Below are positions 1 through 5,787 of a stretch of DNA of 6,012 nucleotides, piece after piece. The stretch covers positions 1 through 6,012 of the forward strand of contig DLLC01000008.1 in assembly GCA_002476625.1 (NCBI GenBank). The letters run 5' to 3'. Each line of letters opens with the position of its first letter. Positions within the stretch are counted from its first letter, which is position 1. The translations under genes and the position numbers were made by a program. The notes beneath the pieces are model-generated. The model had not been told where the DNA came from and made no database searches. It was given only the letters and a program-made list of their open reading frames with translations. This stretch comes from Porphyromonadaceae bacterium UBA7572. Its GTDB lineage: Bacteria > Bacteroidota > Bacteroidia > Bacteroidales > Muribaculaceae.

Positions 1-26
1 GCTCTAACCAACTGAGCTAAGGGACC
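1..26 (-). tRNA. tRNA gene, 5' part only (isotype not determinable)
   Basis: Read on the minus strand, the left edge begins GGTCCCT-TA-GCTC-AGTTGGTTA-GAGC. This is a 7-base acceptor strand, the TA linker, a 4-base-pair D stem (GCTC/GAGC) and a D loop with the usual GG. The anticodon and the 3' half lie outside the window, so the amino acid cannot be assigned. The position of the 5' end at base 26 follows from the acceptor strand. A strong promoter lies about 37 bases upstream. Confidence 0.85.
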
Positions 27-62
27 GCTGTCTCGTAGCGGCTACCGCCACGAAAAGCACGG

Positions 63-93
63 CAAAGTTAGCACATTTATTTCAAATTTCAAA
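63..93 (-). promoter_or_regulatory. Bacteroidota-type promoter for the tRNA gene
   Basis: On the minus strand there is TTTG (bases 93 to 90), a 19-base spacer and TAACTTTG (70 to 63). Every fixed position of the TTTG-N19-21-TAnnTTTG consensus for the primary sigma factor of this phylum is matched. Transcription would start around base 55-58 and give a leader of about 30 bases before the tRNA 5' end. Position and orientation fit the tRNA gene and no other gene here. Confidence 0.8.
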
Positions 94-153
94 CACCCCG
101 CCGCTTTTTTTGCCGCACTAAGCGCGCGCCCAGCGCAGAAACGGGAAAAACGT

Positions 154-184
154 TTTGCGGAATCAAATAATATGCCTAATTTTA
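154..184 (+). promoter_or_regulatory. Candidate promoter of the RNase H / glycosyltransferase gene cluster
   Basis: TTTG at 154-157, a 19-base spacer and TAATTTTA at 177-184 match the Bacteroidota consensus at all but the last base of the -7 box (A for G). The start point would fall near base 190, leaving a leader of only about 10 bases before the ATG at 200. The site sits in the AT-rich end of the intergenic stretch, back to back with the tRNA promoter. The call rests on sequence match and position only. Confidence 0.5.
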
Positions 185-199
185 AGCAAAATTTGATAC

Positions 200-841
200 A
201 TGATGCAGAGCAGAAAGTGGTATGTGGTATGGGTGGGCACTGAGCCCGGCATTTGCGAAACGTGGGACGAGTGCCGCATTCGCACCCAAGGCTACCCCGG
301 CGCGCGCTACAAGGCTTTCGACTCCAGCAGGGACGCCATCGAGGCCTACCGAAAAGGGCTCGACGCCAGCACCGATCCAGGCGCAGTGATCCGCGCCATC
401 GCCCACGCCCCGACATCGCATGTGAACTATGCCAATTACCCCGACATCTATCCGGGCAGTGTGGCTGTGTGTGGCGAGTGCGACCACGCCTCGGGCATGA
501 TGCGCTACCGTGGCGTGGACGTGTTCTCCGGCACAGAGCTTTTCCGCTTCGGGCCCGTGGCAGGGAGTGAGAATGCGGCGGAGTTTATAGCGGTGGTGCA
601 CGCGTTGGCCCTGCTCAAAGCCCAGCGGAAGGACCGTGTGGCCATCTATCTCTCCAGCGCAGCCGCCCAGGCGTGGGTGCGCCAGAAGAAGTGTGGCGCC
701 CATGTGCCTGCCACGCCTGCCTATGCCAAGATGGGCCAGCTGCTGGCGCGCGCTGAGCACTGGCTGGCGGTGAACGACTACCACAATTTCGTGATCAAAT
801 GGAAAGACGAGCAGTGGGGCAGAAACCCTGCGCACTTTTAA
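200..841 (+). CDS. RNase HI-like protein with hybrid-binding domain, probably catalytically inactive
   Basis: The protein has 213 residues. Residues 6-52 form a hybrid-binding domain (HBD, Cauli_VI/viroplasmin type) with the pattern WYVVWVGTEPGI, TWDEC and GYPGARYKAF. W22, Y37 and K38 fall where the human RNase H1 HBD has its hybrid-contacting W43, F58 and K59. Residues 87-213 align without difficulty to the RNase H domain of the next gene, including the stretch FGPVAGSENAAEF. Of the four catalytic carboxylates only one remains (E128 in AAEF). The first Asp is C91, the third acidic residue is S152 and the last Asp is H212. In this family all four bind the two metal ions, so RNA cleavage is unlikely, though E93 or D95 nearby cannot be excluded as substitutes. 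The frame is intact and GC-rich like its neighbours, so this is not an evident pseudogene. I infer a role in hybrid or dsRNA binding, or in modulating its paralogue. The start at 200 has a second ATG right after it at 203; either could be used. Confidence 0.85.
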   Translation: MMQSRKWYVVWVGTEPGICETWDECRIRTQGYPGARYKAFDSSRDAIEAYRKGLDASTDPGAVIRAIAHAPTSHVNYANYPDIYPGSVAVCGECDHASGMMRYRGVDVFSGTELFRFGPVAGSENAAEFIAVVHALALLKAQRKDRVAIYLSSAAAQAWVRQKKCGAHVPATPAYAKMGQLLARAEHWLAVNDYHNFVIKWKDEQWGRNPAHF

Positions 842-910
842 TGGCACGGTAATTGCTGAATGCATCAGAGAGAGTGTGTATCGGAGATTTAGTATTGAAA
901 CAGACAGACA

Positions 911-1579
911 ATGGCGAAAAATAAGCAGAAATGGTATGTGGTGTGGGTAGGCACAGAGCCCGGCATCTACGACAGCTGGGCGCAGTGCAGGATGCGCACC
1001 CACGGCTTTCCTGCCGCGAAATACAAGAGCTACTCATCACGCGAGGAGGCACAAGAGGCCTATGCGGCCGGATACCAGCCCCCTGAGCCACGCCACCGCG
1101 CCTCAAAGCGAATTTCAAACCAGCGGCTCACGCCCGAGCAACTGACGCAGTTTCCGGAGATTGACCCGCGGAGCATTGCGGTGGACGCGGCGTGCAGCGG
1201 CAACCCCGGCATGATGGAATACAGGTGCGTGTATGTGTTCGGCGACCCCTCGATGCCCGACATTTTCCACTTCGGCCCGATTATGGGCACCAACAACATT
1301 GCCGAGTTTTTAGGTATTGTGCACGCCTTGGCGCTGCTGAAGCAGAAGGCCGACAGTGCCACCGTAGTGTACAGCGACAGCCGCAACGCCATTCTGTGGG
1401 TGAACAAGAAGAAGTGCCGCACCACGATTCCCCATACCCCCAGGTTTGCCCAGGCGCACAACATGATCGCCCGTGCCGAGAAGTGGCTCCAAGAGAATGA
1501 GGTGGAAAACCGTGTGCTGAAGTGGGAAACCAGCAGATGGGGGCAAATACCCGCTGATTTCGGCAGAAAGCAACATTAA
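911..1579 (+). CDS. rnhA: Ribonuclease HI with N-terminal hybrid-binding domain
   Basis: The protein has 222 residues and degrades the RNA strand of RNA:DNA hybrids in the cytoplasm (primers, R-loops). Residues 7-53 are the HBD, with WYVVWVGTEPGIY, SWAQC and GFPAAKYKSY; W23, Y38 and K39 are the expected hybrid contacts. A basic linker (about 54-86) follows, then the RNase H domain with all four catalytic carboxylates: D92 in IAVDAACSGNPG, E132 in NNIAEF, D156 in YSDSRNAI and D216 in IPADF. Two-domain RNase HI of this length is well known in bacteria (for example Bacillus halodurans). It lies 69 bases after an inactive-looking paralogue in the same orientation and 33 bases before the next gene, so co-transcription is likely. 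No clear promoter is seen in the 69-base gap. The A-rich leader AACAGACAGACA directly before the ATG fits initiation without Shine-Dalgarno pairing. The symbol names the enzyme class; orthology to E. coli rnhA is limited to the catalytic domain. Confidence 0.92.
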   Translation: MAKNKQKWYVVWVGTEPGIYDSWAQCRMRTHGFPAAKYKSYSSREEAQEAYAAGYQPPEPRHRASKRISNQRLTPEQLTQFPEIDPRSIAVDAACSGNPGMMEYRCVYVFGDPSMPDIFHFGPIMGTNNIAEFLGIVHALALLKQKADSATVVYSDSRNAILWVNKKKCRTTIPHTPRFAQAHNMIARAEKWLQENEVENRVLKWETSRWGQIPADFGRKQH

Positions 1580-1612
1580 CCGAGTGAATGATTGTGTAAC
1601 AACGAACAAACA

Positions 1613-2131
1613 ATGAAGAAATACAGAAGCGAAAACGATAAATGCTATGGTGCCGCAGGTATGGTGATCGGGCTGGGTGCGCTCAACGCCATCGACGCAC
1701 TCAGCAGCGTGACGATAGACGCCGAGGGGTTTGACTGCCTGAAAATGTCGCACGACTTTCTCATTTCCGACCAGCTCTTAGACGACCCCTGCGAGGCATG
1801 GCAGCAGAGCGTGACAATATTCGACACAGGCATGGCGCTTGTGATTGCCGACCGTCTGTGCCGGAAAATGATCCTCGACCGGGGCGTGGTAGACCGCAAG
1901 ATGCGCAACCAGATGCTCGCCGAGCTGGCAAAAGAAGGAAAGAGTGTGTGTGACCTTGAGAAAGACGAGGTGGAGGAGGTGTTTGAAAAATACTTCCAGC
2001 ACATGGTAAAAGTGTTTTCCTCCCCTGTGGTGCGTGGCGTGATTTCACAGCTGGTGACGCAGCTCCAGCAGCGCCGCCAGCTCTCTTACGCAGAAGTGGA
2101 GGAACTGCTCGCCGAGCTGCAAAACGGCTAA
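1613..2131 (+). CDS. Unrecognised helical protein of 172 residues
   Basis: I do not recognise the family. The protein begins MKKYRSENDK and looks soluble and largely alpha-helical. It has a small-residue segment at 12-30 (YGAAGMVIGLGALNAIDAL), which is too short and mixed to call a membrane span or signal peptide. A Met/Leu/Arg-rich helix lies around 72-108, an acidic and amphipathic stretch with EVEEVFEKYF at 119-128, and a Gln/Glu/Leu-rich C-terminus (QLVTQLQQRRQLSYAEVEELLAEL) that could form a short coiled coil. Five cysteines (11, 42, 60, 83, 113) show no metal-site spacing. The ATG at 1613 is preferred over an in-frame TTG at 1592, because it follows the A-rich leader AACGAACAAACA, which resembles that of the preceding RNase H gene. 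It sits 33 bases after that gene and 31 before a glycosyltransferase gene, so it is probably co-transcribed with both. Confidence 0.75.
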   Translation: MKKYRSENDKCYGAAGMVIGLGALNAIDALSSVTIDAEGFDCLKMSHDFLISDQLLDDPCEAWQQSVTIFDTGMALVIADRLCRKMILDRGVVDRKMRNQMLAELAKEGKSVCDLEKDEVEEVFEKYFQHMVKVFSSPVVRGVISQLVTQLQQRRQLSYAEVEELLAELQNG

Positions 2132-2162
2132 AGAAAAGCAGAAGAAATTTGCACAGTAGGAG

Positions 2163-3404
2163 ATGAAAGTAGTGCTGATTAATCATAGCGACGTGAAAGG
2201 TGGGGCGGCAGTGGTGTCGCTTCGCTTGATTCGCGCGCTTAACGAGGCAGGCGTGGACGCGCGCATGCTGGTCACCGAGCGCGATGGCGACCCTTCCGAC
2301 CCGCTTGTGGCCACATTGGGTGGCCGTGGTGCCAACAAGCTCCGCTTCATGGCAGAGCGGCTCCACATCATGCTTCACAACGGAGGCCGGCGCTCCACGC
2401 TGTTTAAAATCGACACCTGCCGCCTGGGCGCCGACGCTGCCTCGCACTCGTGGGTGCGGGAAGCCGATGTGGTGGTGCTTGCCTGGGTGAACCAAGGCAC
2501 ACTATCGCTTAGCGGCATCGATCGGATTCACCGCATGGGCAAGCCCATCGTGTGGGTGATGCACGACATGTGGAACTGCACCGGCGTGTGCCACCATGCT
2601 TTCGACTGCACGGGCTACATGGCCACATGCCAGTCGTGCCCCCTGATAGGGAAGAGCGGCCCCGACCTTGCCACCGCCACACAGGCCCGCAAGGCCCGGC
2701 TCTATCAGCGTGCACCTATCCATTTCGTGGCGGTGAGCCATTGGCTGGAGGGCGTGTGCCGCCAAAGCGCAATTATGCGCCACTGCTCCGTGAGAATGAT
2801 TTTCAACGCCTTCCCCGTCCATGCTTACCAGTTTGAGCGGCTGGAAGAGCCCTACCCCGGAGTGCCGCTCCACAAGACGGTGATCATCATGGGCGCCCGG
2901 CGCCTCGACGAAGATAACAAAGGGCTTCCCGAAATGCTTGCCACCACCCAGTATATCGCCACCGCACGCCCGCAGCTGGCACAGCGCATCCATTTCCTGC
3001 TCTACGGCGCCATCAAGGACCCTGCGCTGCTCCACCAAATAGCGGTGCCCTACACCTATGTGGGCGAAGTGGGCGCCGCCCAGCTCAACGGCCTGTACCG
3101 CCACGCCGACATCGTGCTCTCCACCTCGCTCTACGAGAATCTGCCCGGCACGCTCATCGAGGGACAGGCGAGCGGATGCCTGCCGGTCACCTTCGGCAAG
3201 GGCGGACAGGCGGATATTGTGGACCACCTGCGCAGCGGCTACATCGCCCAATATAAAAGCGCCGCCAGTGTGGCCGACGGCATCGAATGGGCCATCAGCC
3301 ATCCCACCGACCGTGCTTGGCTGCACCAAGAGGTGGCGCGAAAATTCGCTGCCGATGTGATAGCACGGCAGTATATCAGCCTGTTTGAAGAAATCTTACA
3401 TTGA
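2163..3404 (+). CDS. Glycosyltransferase, GT4-type GT-B fold, WcaC-like
   Basis: The protein has 413 residues, the usual length for GT-B retaining glycosyltransferases that move a sugar from a nucleotide donor to a lipid-linked or growing glycan. The N-terminal acceptor domain opens with MKVVLINHSDVKGGAA (Rossmann start with the GGA loop at 13-15). It carries HDMWNCTGVCHHAFDCTGY at 134-152, the hallmark of the WcaC-like subgroup, and ends near VSHW at 191-194. The donor domain begins with VIIMGARRLDEDNKG (240-254), whose basic residues R247 and K253 are placed like the phosphate contacts of the family. It includes the E-x7-E motif, E325 and E333 in YENLPGTLIE. Four cysteines, C143, C149, C156 and C159, form a compact cluster. 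No signal peptide or membrane span is visible, so it probably acts at the cytoplasmic face of the inner membrane in polysaccharide synthesis. The sugar and the acceptor cannot be told from sequence. No other polysaccharide genes are visible nearby. AGGAG touches the ATG directly and is too close to serve as a ribosome-binding site. Confidence 0.9.
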   Translation: MKVVLINHSDVKGGAAVVSLRLIRALNEAGVDARMLVTERDGDPSDPLVATLGGRGANKLRFMAERLHIMLHNGGRRSTLFKIDTCRLGADAASHSWVREADVVVLAWVNQGTLSLSGIDRIHRMGKPIVWVMHDMWNCTGVCHHAFDCTGYMATCQSCPLIGKSGPDLATATQARKARLYQRAPIHFVAVSHWLEGVCRQSAIMRHCSVRMIFNAFPVHAYQFERLEEPYPGVPLHKTVIIMGARRLDEDNKGLPEMLATTQYIATARPQLAQRIHFLLYGAIKDPALLHQIAVPYTYVGEVGAAQLNGLYRHADIVLSTSLYENLPGTLIEGQASGCLPVTFGKGGQADIVDHLRSGYIAQYKSAASVADGIEWAISHPTDRAWLHQEVARKFAADVIARQYISLFEEILH

Positions 3405-3431
3405 ATATAACGATACATCAATTTATATTAT
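3400..3431 (+). promoter_or_regulatory. Weak candidate promoter of the radical SAM gene
   Basis: ATTG at 3400-3403, a 20-base spacer and TATATTAT at 3424-3431 partly match the phylum consensus (-33 box 3 of 4; -7 box TA plus the first two T). It overlaps the end of the glycosyltransferase gene and lies in the AT-rich 43-base gap before the ATG at 3448. The match is poor enough that read-through from the upstream gene is equally likely. Confidence 0.22.
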
Positions 3432-3447
3432 AACACATCACATAATT

Positions 3448-4227
3448 ATGCAGACAGTATTATTCCATAGCACCATTTTCGGCCCCATACACAGTCGCCG
3501 CCTGGGCGTGTCGCTGGGCGTGAACCTCATGCCCAACGACGGCAAGATTTGCTCGTTCGACTGCGTTTACTGCGAGGCCGGCTACAATGCCCAAGGCCCC
3601 GGAAAAGACGGCGTGCCATCGCGCGAGGCAGTGCGCAAGGGGCTGAAGCGCAAACTCGAGGCCATGAAGGCCGAGGGCGCAAAGCTCGATGTGATCACCT
3701 TTTCGGGCAATGGCGAGCCCACCATTCACCCCCATTTCAAGGAAATTGTGGCCGACGTGATGCGTCTGCGCGACGCCTACTACCCCGAAGCCAGAGTGAG
3801 TGTGCTGAGCAACGCCACCATGGCTGCCAAGCCTTCTGTAATGGAAGCGCTGCTGAAGGTGGACAACAATATCCTCAAGCTCGACTCAGCCGTGGCCTCC
3901 ACCATGCGCGCCATCAACCAGCCTGTGTCGGCAGAAGTGATACCGGAGGGCGTCATCACCGACCTGAAGGCCTACGCTGGCCAGTGCGTGGTGCAGACCA
4001 TGATGCTGCGAGGCGAGCACGGCGGGGTGAAAATCGACAACACCACCGACGCAGAAATCGACGCCCTCATTGCCGCCTACAAGGAAATCAGCCCCCGCAG
4101 CGTGATGCTCTACAGCATCGACCGCCAGACTCCCGAACAGCACCTCGAGAAAGTGGGCAAGGACGAGCTCACCCTCATAGGCGAGCGCATCAAGGCCGCC
4201 GGCATCACCGTGCAAGTCAACGCCTAA
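3448..4227 (+). CDS. Radical SAM protein, COG0731 (TYW1-like) type
   Basis: The protein has 259 residues counted from the ATG at 3448. The signature is C35-SFD-C39-VY-C42, the Cx3Cx2C motif that holds a 4Fe-4S cluster for reductive cleavage of S-adenosylmethionine. It is followed by FSGNGEPT (85-92), the counterpart of the GGE motif that binds the SAM amino group, and by SVLSNATM (118-125) and ILKLDSA (142-148) strands of the partial TIM barrel. The opening FGPIHSRRLGVSLGVNLMP before the cluster is typical of the short bacterial proteins grouped with wybutosine-synthesis-like Fe-S oxidoreductases. Their substrate is not established, so no reaction is assigned. An in-frame ATG at 3385 would add 21 residues overlapping the upstream gene (SYIEYNDTSIYIITHH), encoded by AT-rich intergenic DNA. 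These look non-coding, and the family begins near MQTVLFHSTIFGPIHSRR, so 3448 is chosen. The gene lies 43 bases after the glycosyltransferase gene and may be the last of the run. Confidence 0.9.
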   Translation: MQTVLFHSTIFGPIHSRRLGVSLGVNLMPNDGKICSFDCVYCEAGYNAQGPGKDGVPSREAVRKGLKRKLEAMKAEGAKLDVITFSGNGEPTIHPHFKEIVADVMRLRDAYYPEARVSVLSNATMAAKPSVMEALLKVDNNILKLDSAVASTMRAINQPVSAEVIPEGVITDLKAYAGQCVVQTMMLRGEHGGVKIDNTTDAEIDALIAAYKEISPRSVMLYSIDRQTPEQHLEKVGKDELTLIGERIKAAGITVQVNA

Positions 4228-4256
4228 CCTCTACCGAAAAAAAAGTAGATCCCTGG

Positions 4257-4454
4257 TCATTTAGAAGGCTTTGTAGGAGAGAGCAGCCGTAGTAGGGCGA
4301 GGTCTAACATCTCTACATCTGCCAACACTTTATTTATTATTTTCTTATCGGAGAGAGAGAAATTTTCTGTACGGTGAATAGCGTTCGACAGCGTTGATTC
4401 CGCTATCTTTATTTGCTCACAAAACCAGAGAATGTCATTTGAAACGTTTGCCAT
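4257..4454 (-). CDS. Small AT-rich hypothetical protein, 65 residues
   Basis: I do not recognise the family. The product starts MANVSNDILWFCEQIKIAES and is predicted by eye to be two or three amphipathic helices (about 4-28, 34-48 and 48-59), followed by a basic, proline-containing tail (SPTKPSK). There is no signal peptide or membrane span. Support for a real gene comes from a candidate promoter at the right distance upstream on the same strand, and from an even, protein-like composition without low-complexity runs. The gene is clearly more AT-rich than the flanking radical SAM and ldcA genes. It is convergent with the former and divergent from the latter, so it looks like an inserted cassette or a fast-evolving orphan. 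The ATG at 4454 is followed by an open frame to TGA at 4257, 29 bases from the end of the radical SAM gene. The shortness makes a chance ORF possible. Confidence 0.5.
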   Translation of the reverse strand: MANVSNDILWFCEQIKIAESTLSNAIHRTENFSLSDKKIINKVLADVEMLDLALLRLLSPTKPSK

Positions 4455-4478
4455 ATCTTAATTATTTTTTAGTTATCG

Positions 4479-4511
4479 CGAAGATATCATAAAAAAGCCA
4501 GCTGTTACAAA
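4479..4511 (-). promoter_or_regulatory. Candidate promoter of the small minus-strand gene
   Basis: Read on the minus strand there is TTTG (4511 to 4508), a 21-base spacer and TATCTTCG (4486 to 4479). This matches the TAnnTTTG box at all but one fixed base (C for T). Transcription would start near 4472, with a leader of about 18 bases to the ATG at 4454. The site lies in the 143-base AT-rich divergent region before ldcA. I found no equally good plus-strand promoter for ldcA there: TATGTTTT at 4526 and TTGATTTG at 4565 both lack a convincing -33 box. Confidence 0.42.
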
Positions 4512-4597
4512 GTATTCACTTTTCTTATGTTTTTCGCGCATTCATAAACATTACAGAAAAAGGCTTGATTTGGCAATCGCTATTTATTAATTGATGT

Positions 4598-5581
4598 ATG
4601 AAGAAACCTCGTGCACTTAGGCGCGGCGACCGCGTGGCCATCATCAGTCCATCAGGACCAGTGCCCCCCGAGCGGGTGGAGGGCGCCATAGCAGCTCTCC
4701 GCCAGTGGGGATATGAGCCGGTGGTGGGACAGCACGCTCTGTGCCAGTGCCGCCAGTGGGGTGCAGTGCAGACCGCCGGCACCGACGATGAGCGCTTCGC
4801 CGACTTGCTATGGGCGATCACCGACGTCTCGATTAAGGCCATATGGTGCAGCCGTGGCGGATATGGCGCAGTGCGCCTGCTGGAAAGGATTGACAGAAAC
4901 CTTATCTGGCAGCACCGCAAGTGGCTTATCGGCTTCAGCGACATCTGCGCCCTCCATGCCCTGTGGAGCCACGGCGGCGTGATGAGCCTTCACGCCCCCA
5001 TGGCCAAGCACCTCAGCGAGCACGGCATAGAAGGCGAGGTGAGCGAGGCTATCCACACTGCGCTCTCTACCCGTAAGACCCCCGTCTACCATGTGCCGCC
5101 GCACGAACTCAACCGCTCTGGCGCTGCCTTCGGCAAGCTGGTGGGCGGCAACTTAGCGGTGCTGACGGCGCTCCTCAAATCAGATTTCGACGTGATGAGG
5201 AAATCAAAGTCGAAAACAAGGGATATCCTCTTCATCGAGGATGTGGGCGAGGAAATCTACCGCGTGGAGCGAATGATGCACCAGCTCAGGCTCGCCGGCA
5301 TATTGCCCTCGCTGAAAGGCCTCATCGTGGGGCAGTTCACACGCTATCACCTCGGCGGGCAGCTTACCTCCACTGCCACCGACACCCAGCAGCAGCTCTA
5401 CCGCATGATAGCGCACATGGTGGAGCCCTACGACTATCCCGTGGCGTTCGGCTTCCCGGCGGGGCACGTGGACCGCAACCTCCCCCTCATATTAGGCGCC
5501 CCCACCGGCCTGCAAGTCACCTCCGCCGGCACCACTGTGGCCCCCGTCCAGCCCAGCCACATGCCCCCCACCTATGAATAA
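4598..5581 (+). CDS. ldcA: L,D-carboxypeptidase (peptidase S66, muramoyltetrapeptide carboxypeptidase)
   Basis: The protein has 327 residues, about the family's usual length. It removes the terminal D-Ala from muropeptide tetrapeptides in the cytoplasm during peptidoglycan recycling, so that the tripeptide can be reused. The N-terminal domain opens with ALRRGDRVAIISPSGP (6-21) and contains the RGGYG loop (86-90). The nucleophile S114 is in GFSD (112-115). The C-terminal domain carries LVGGNLAVL (181-189), E214 in LFIEDVGEE and H290 in PAGH. S114, E214 and H290 correspond to the Ser-Glu-His triad known from Pseudomonas aeruginosa LdcA (S115, E217, H285). There is no signal peptide, as expected for the cytoplasmic enzyme. 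The ATG at 4598 starts directly in the conserved N-terminus; the nearby ATG at 4594 is in another frame. The gene stands alone, divergent from a small ORF and convergent with a Fic-family gene. The last 20 residues or so are Pro/Thr-rich and unlikely to be part of the fold. Confidence 0.93.
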   Translation: MKKPRALRRGDRVAIISPSGPVPPERVEGAIAALRQWGYEPVVGQHALCQCRQWGAVQTAGTDDERFADLLWAITDVSIKAIWCSRGGYGAVRLLERIDRNLIWQHRKWLIGFSDICALHALWSHGGVMSLHAPMAKHLSEHGIEGEVSEAIHTALSTRKTPVYHVPPHELNRSGAAFGKLVGGNLAVLTALLKSDFDVMRKSKSKTRDILFIEDVGEEIYRVERMMHQLRLAGILPSLKGLIVGQFTRYHLGGQLTSTATDTQQQLYRMIAHMVEPYDYPVAFGFPAGHVDRNLPLILGAPTGLQVTSAGTTVAPVQPSHMPPTYE

Positions 5582-5596
5582 GATCCGCACCCCTCT

Positions 5597-5653
5597 TCAC
5601 AGCACGTCTTCAGTAAACTCTTTGTCAAAATTGGCTTCGAGATCCTCATTATA
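5597..5653 (-). other. Possible remnant coding tail, cut off by the miniature element
   Basis: On the minus strand, the codons just outside the miniature element read YNEDLEANFDKEFTEDVL followed by TGA at 5597-5599. The composition is protein-like (acidic, no rare runs), but the stretch has no start of its own. Upstream, inside the element, the same frame meets TAG at 5671-5669. If the element and one flanking AATATT are removed, this frame joins the Fic frame, separated from it only by the Fic stop codon TAA. It may be an old C-terminal extension, the end of another gene, or chance. Nothing else is recognisable in 5582-5654. Confidence 0.2.
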
Positions 5654-5660
5654 GAATATT

Positions 5661-5674
5661 GCTGTCCGCTAAAA
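5661..5674 (+). repeat. Left terminal inverted repeat of the miniature element
   Basis: GCTGTCCGCTAAAA is the perfect inverse partner of 5788-5801. After the 14 bases the two ends still resemble each other with a one-base shift (GTTTT against TGTTTA read inward), suggesting that a longer IS end has decayed. Confidence 0.7.
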
Positions 5675-5696
5675 GTTTTCGGTCGAGACAAAATTA

Positions 5697-5728
5697 GGGC
5701 TGGATTCACTCGCTTGTGAATTCAGCCC
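5697..5728. terminator. Stem-loop, probable two-way terminator between ldcA and fic
   Basis: GGGCTGGATTCAC (5697-5709) pairs with GTGAATTCAGCCC (5716-5728) over 13 base pairs. There is one G-T opposition, which is a G-U pair in RNA read from the plus strand, and a 6-base loop TCGCTT. On the plus strand it is followed by TTTAAG, and on the minus strand by TAATTTTG, so both sides have modest U tracts. It lies between two convergent genes, where a shared terminator is expected. It is inside the miniature element, so termination may be supplied by the element. Confidence 0.55.
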
Positions 5729-5734
5729 TTTAAG

Positions 5735-5784
5735 TTACCTTTGTTTTTTTAAAATATGAATCCAGTAACTATGAACAAAGGTAA
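5735..5784. repeat. Second internal inverted repeat of the miniature element
   Basis: TTACCTTTGTT (5735-5745) is perfectly complementary to AACAAAGGTAA (5774-5784), an 11-base stem with a 28-base loop that includes a run of seven T. It nests inside the terminal repeats and beside the 5697-5728 stem, so the whole element can fold into a two-branched structure. Confidence 0.6.
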
Positions 5785-5787
5785 ACA

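Noticed and set aside
182..1003. Long minus-strand open frame of 273 codons opposite both RNase H genes, and similar long frames opposite the other GC-rich genes
   Set aside because: These are mirror frames of GC-rich coding DNA. Their translations are rich in His, Arg, Gly and Ala without domain motifs, whereas the plus-strand frames carry recognisable motifs.
1592..1612. TTG start giving seven extra residues to the helical protein
   Set aside because: A rare start codon, no conserved character, and the ATG at 1613 has a better A-rich leader.
2158..2165. AGGAG immediately before the glycosyltransferase ATG as a ribosome-binding site
   Set aside because: There is no spacer between it and the ATG, and genes of this phylum generally do not rely on such sites.
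3385..3447. Upstream ATG adding 21 residues to the radical SAM protein
   Set aside because: The extension overlaps the glycosyltransferase end, comes from AT-rich intergenic DNA and lies before the usual family start.
4230..4249. TCTAC and GTAGA around an A-rich loop as a terminator after the radical SAM gene
   Set aside because: Only five base pairs with no GC-rich stem and no T tract after it on the plus strand; too weak to call.
5740..5773. TTTG-N22-TAACTATG as an outward promoter within the element
   Set aside because: The spacer is longer than the usual 19-21 and both boxes lie in arms of inverted repeats; not enough to list.
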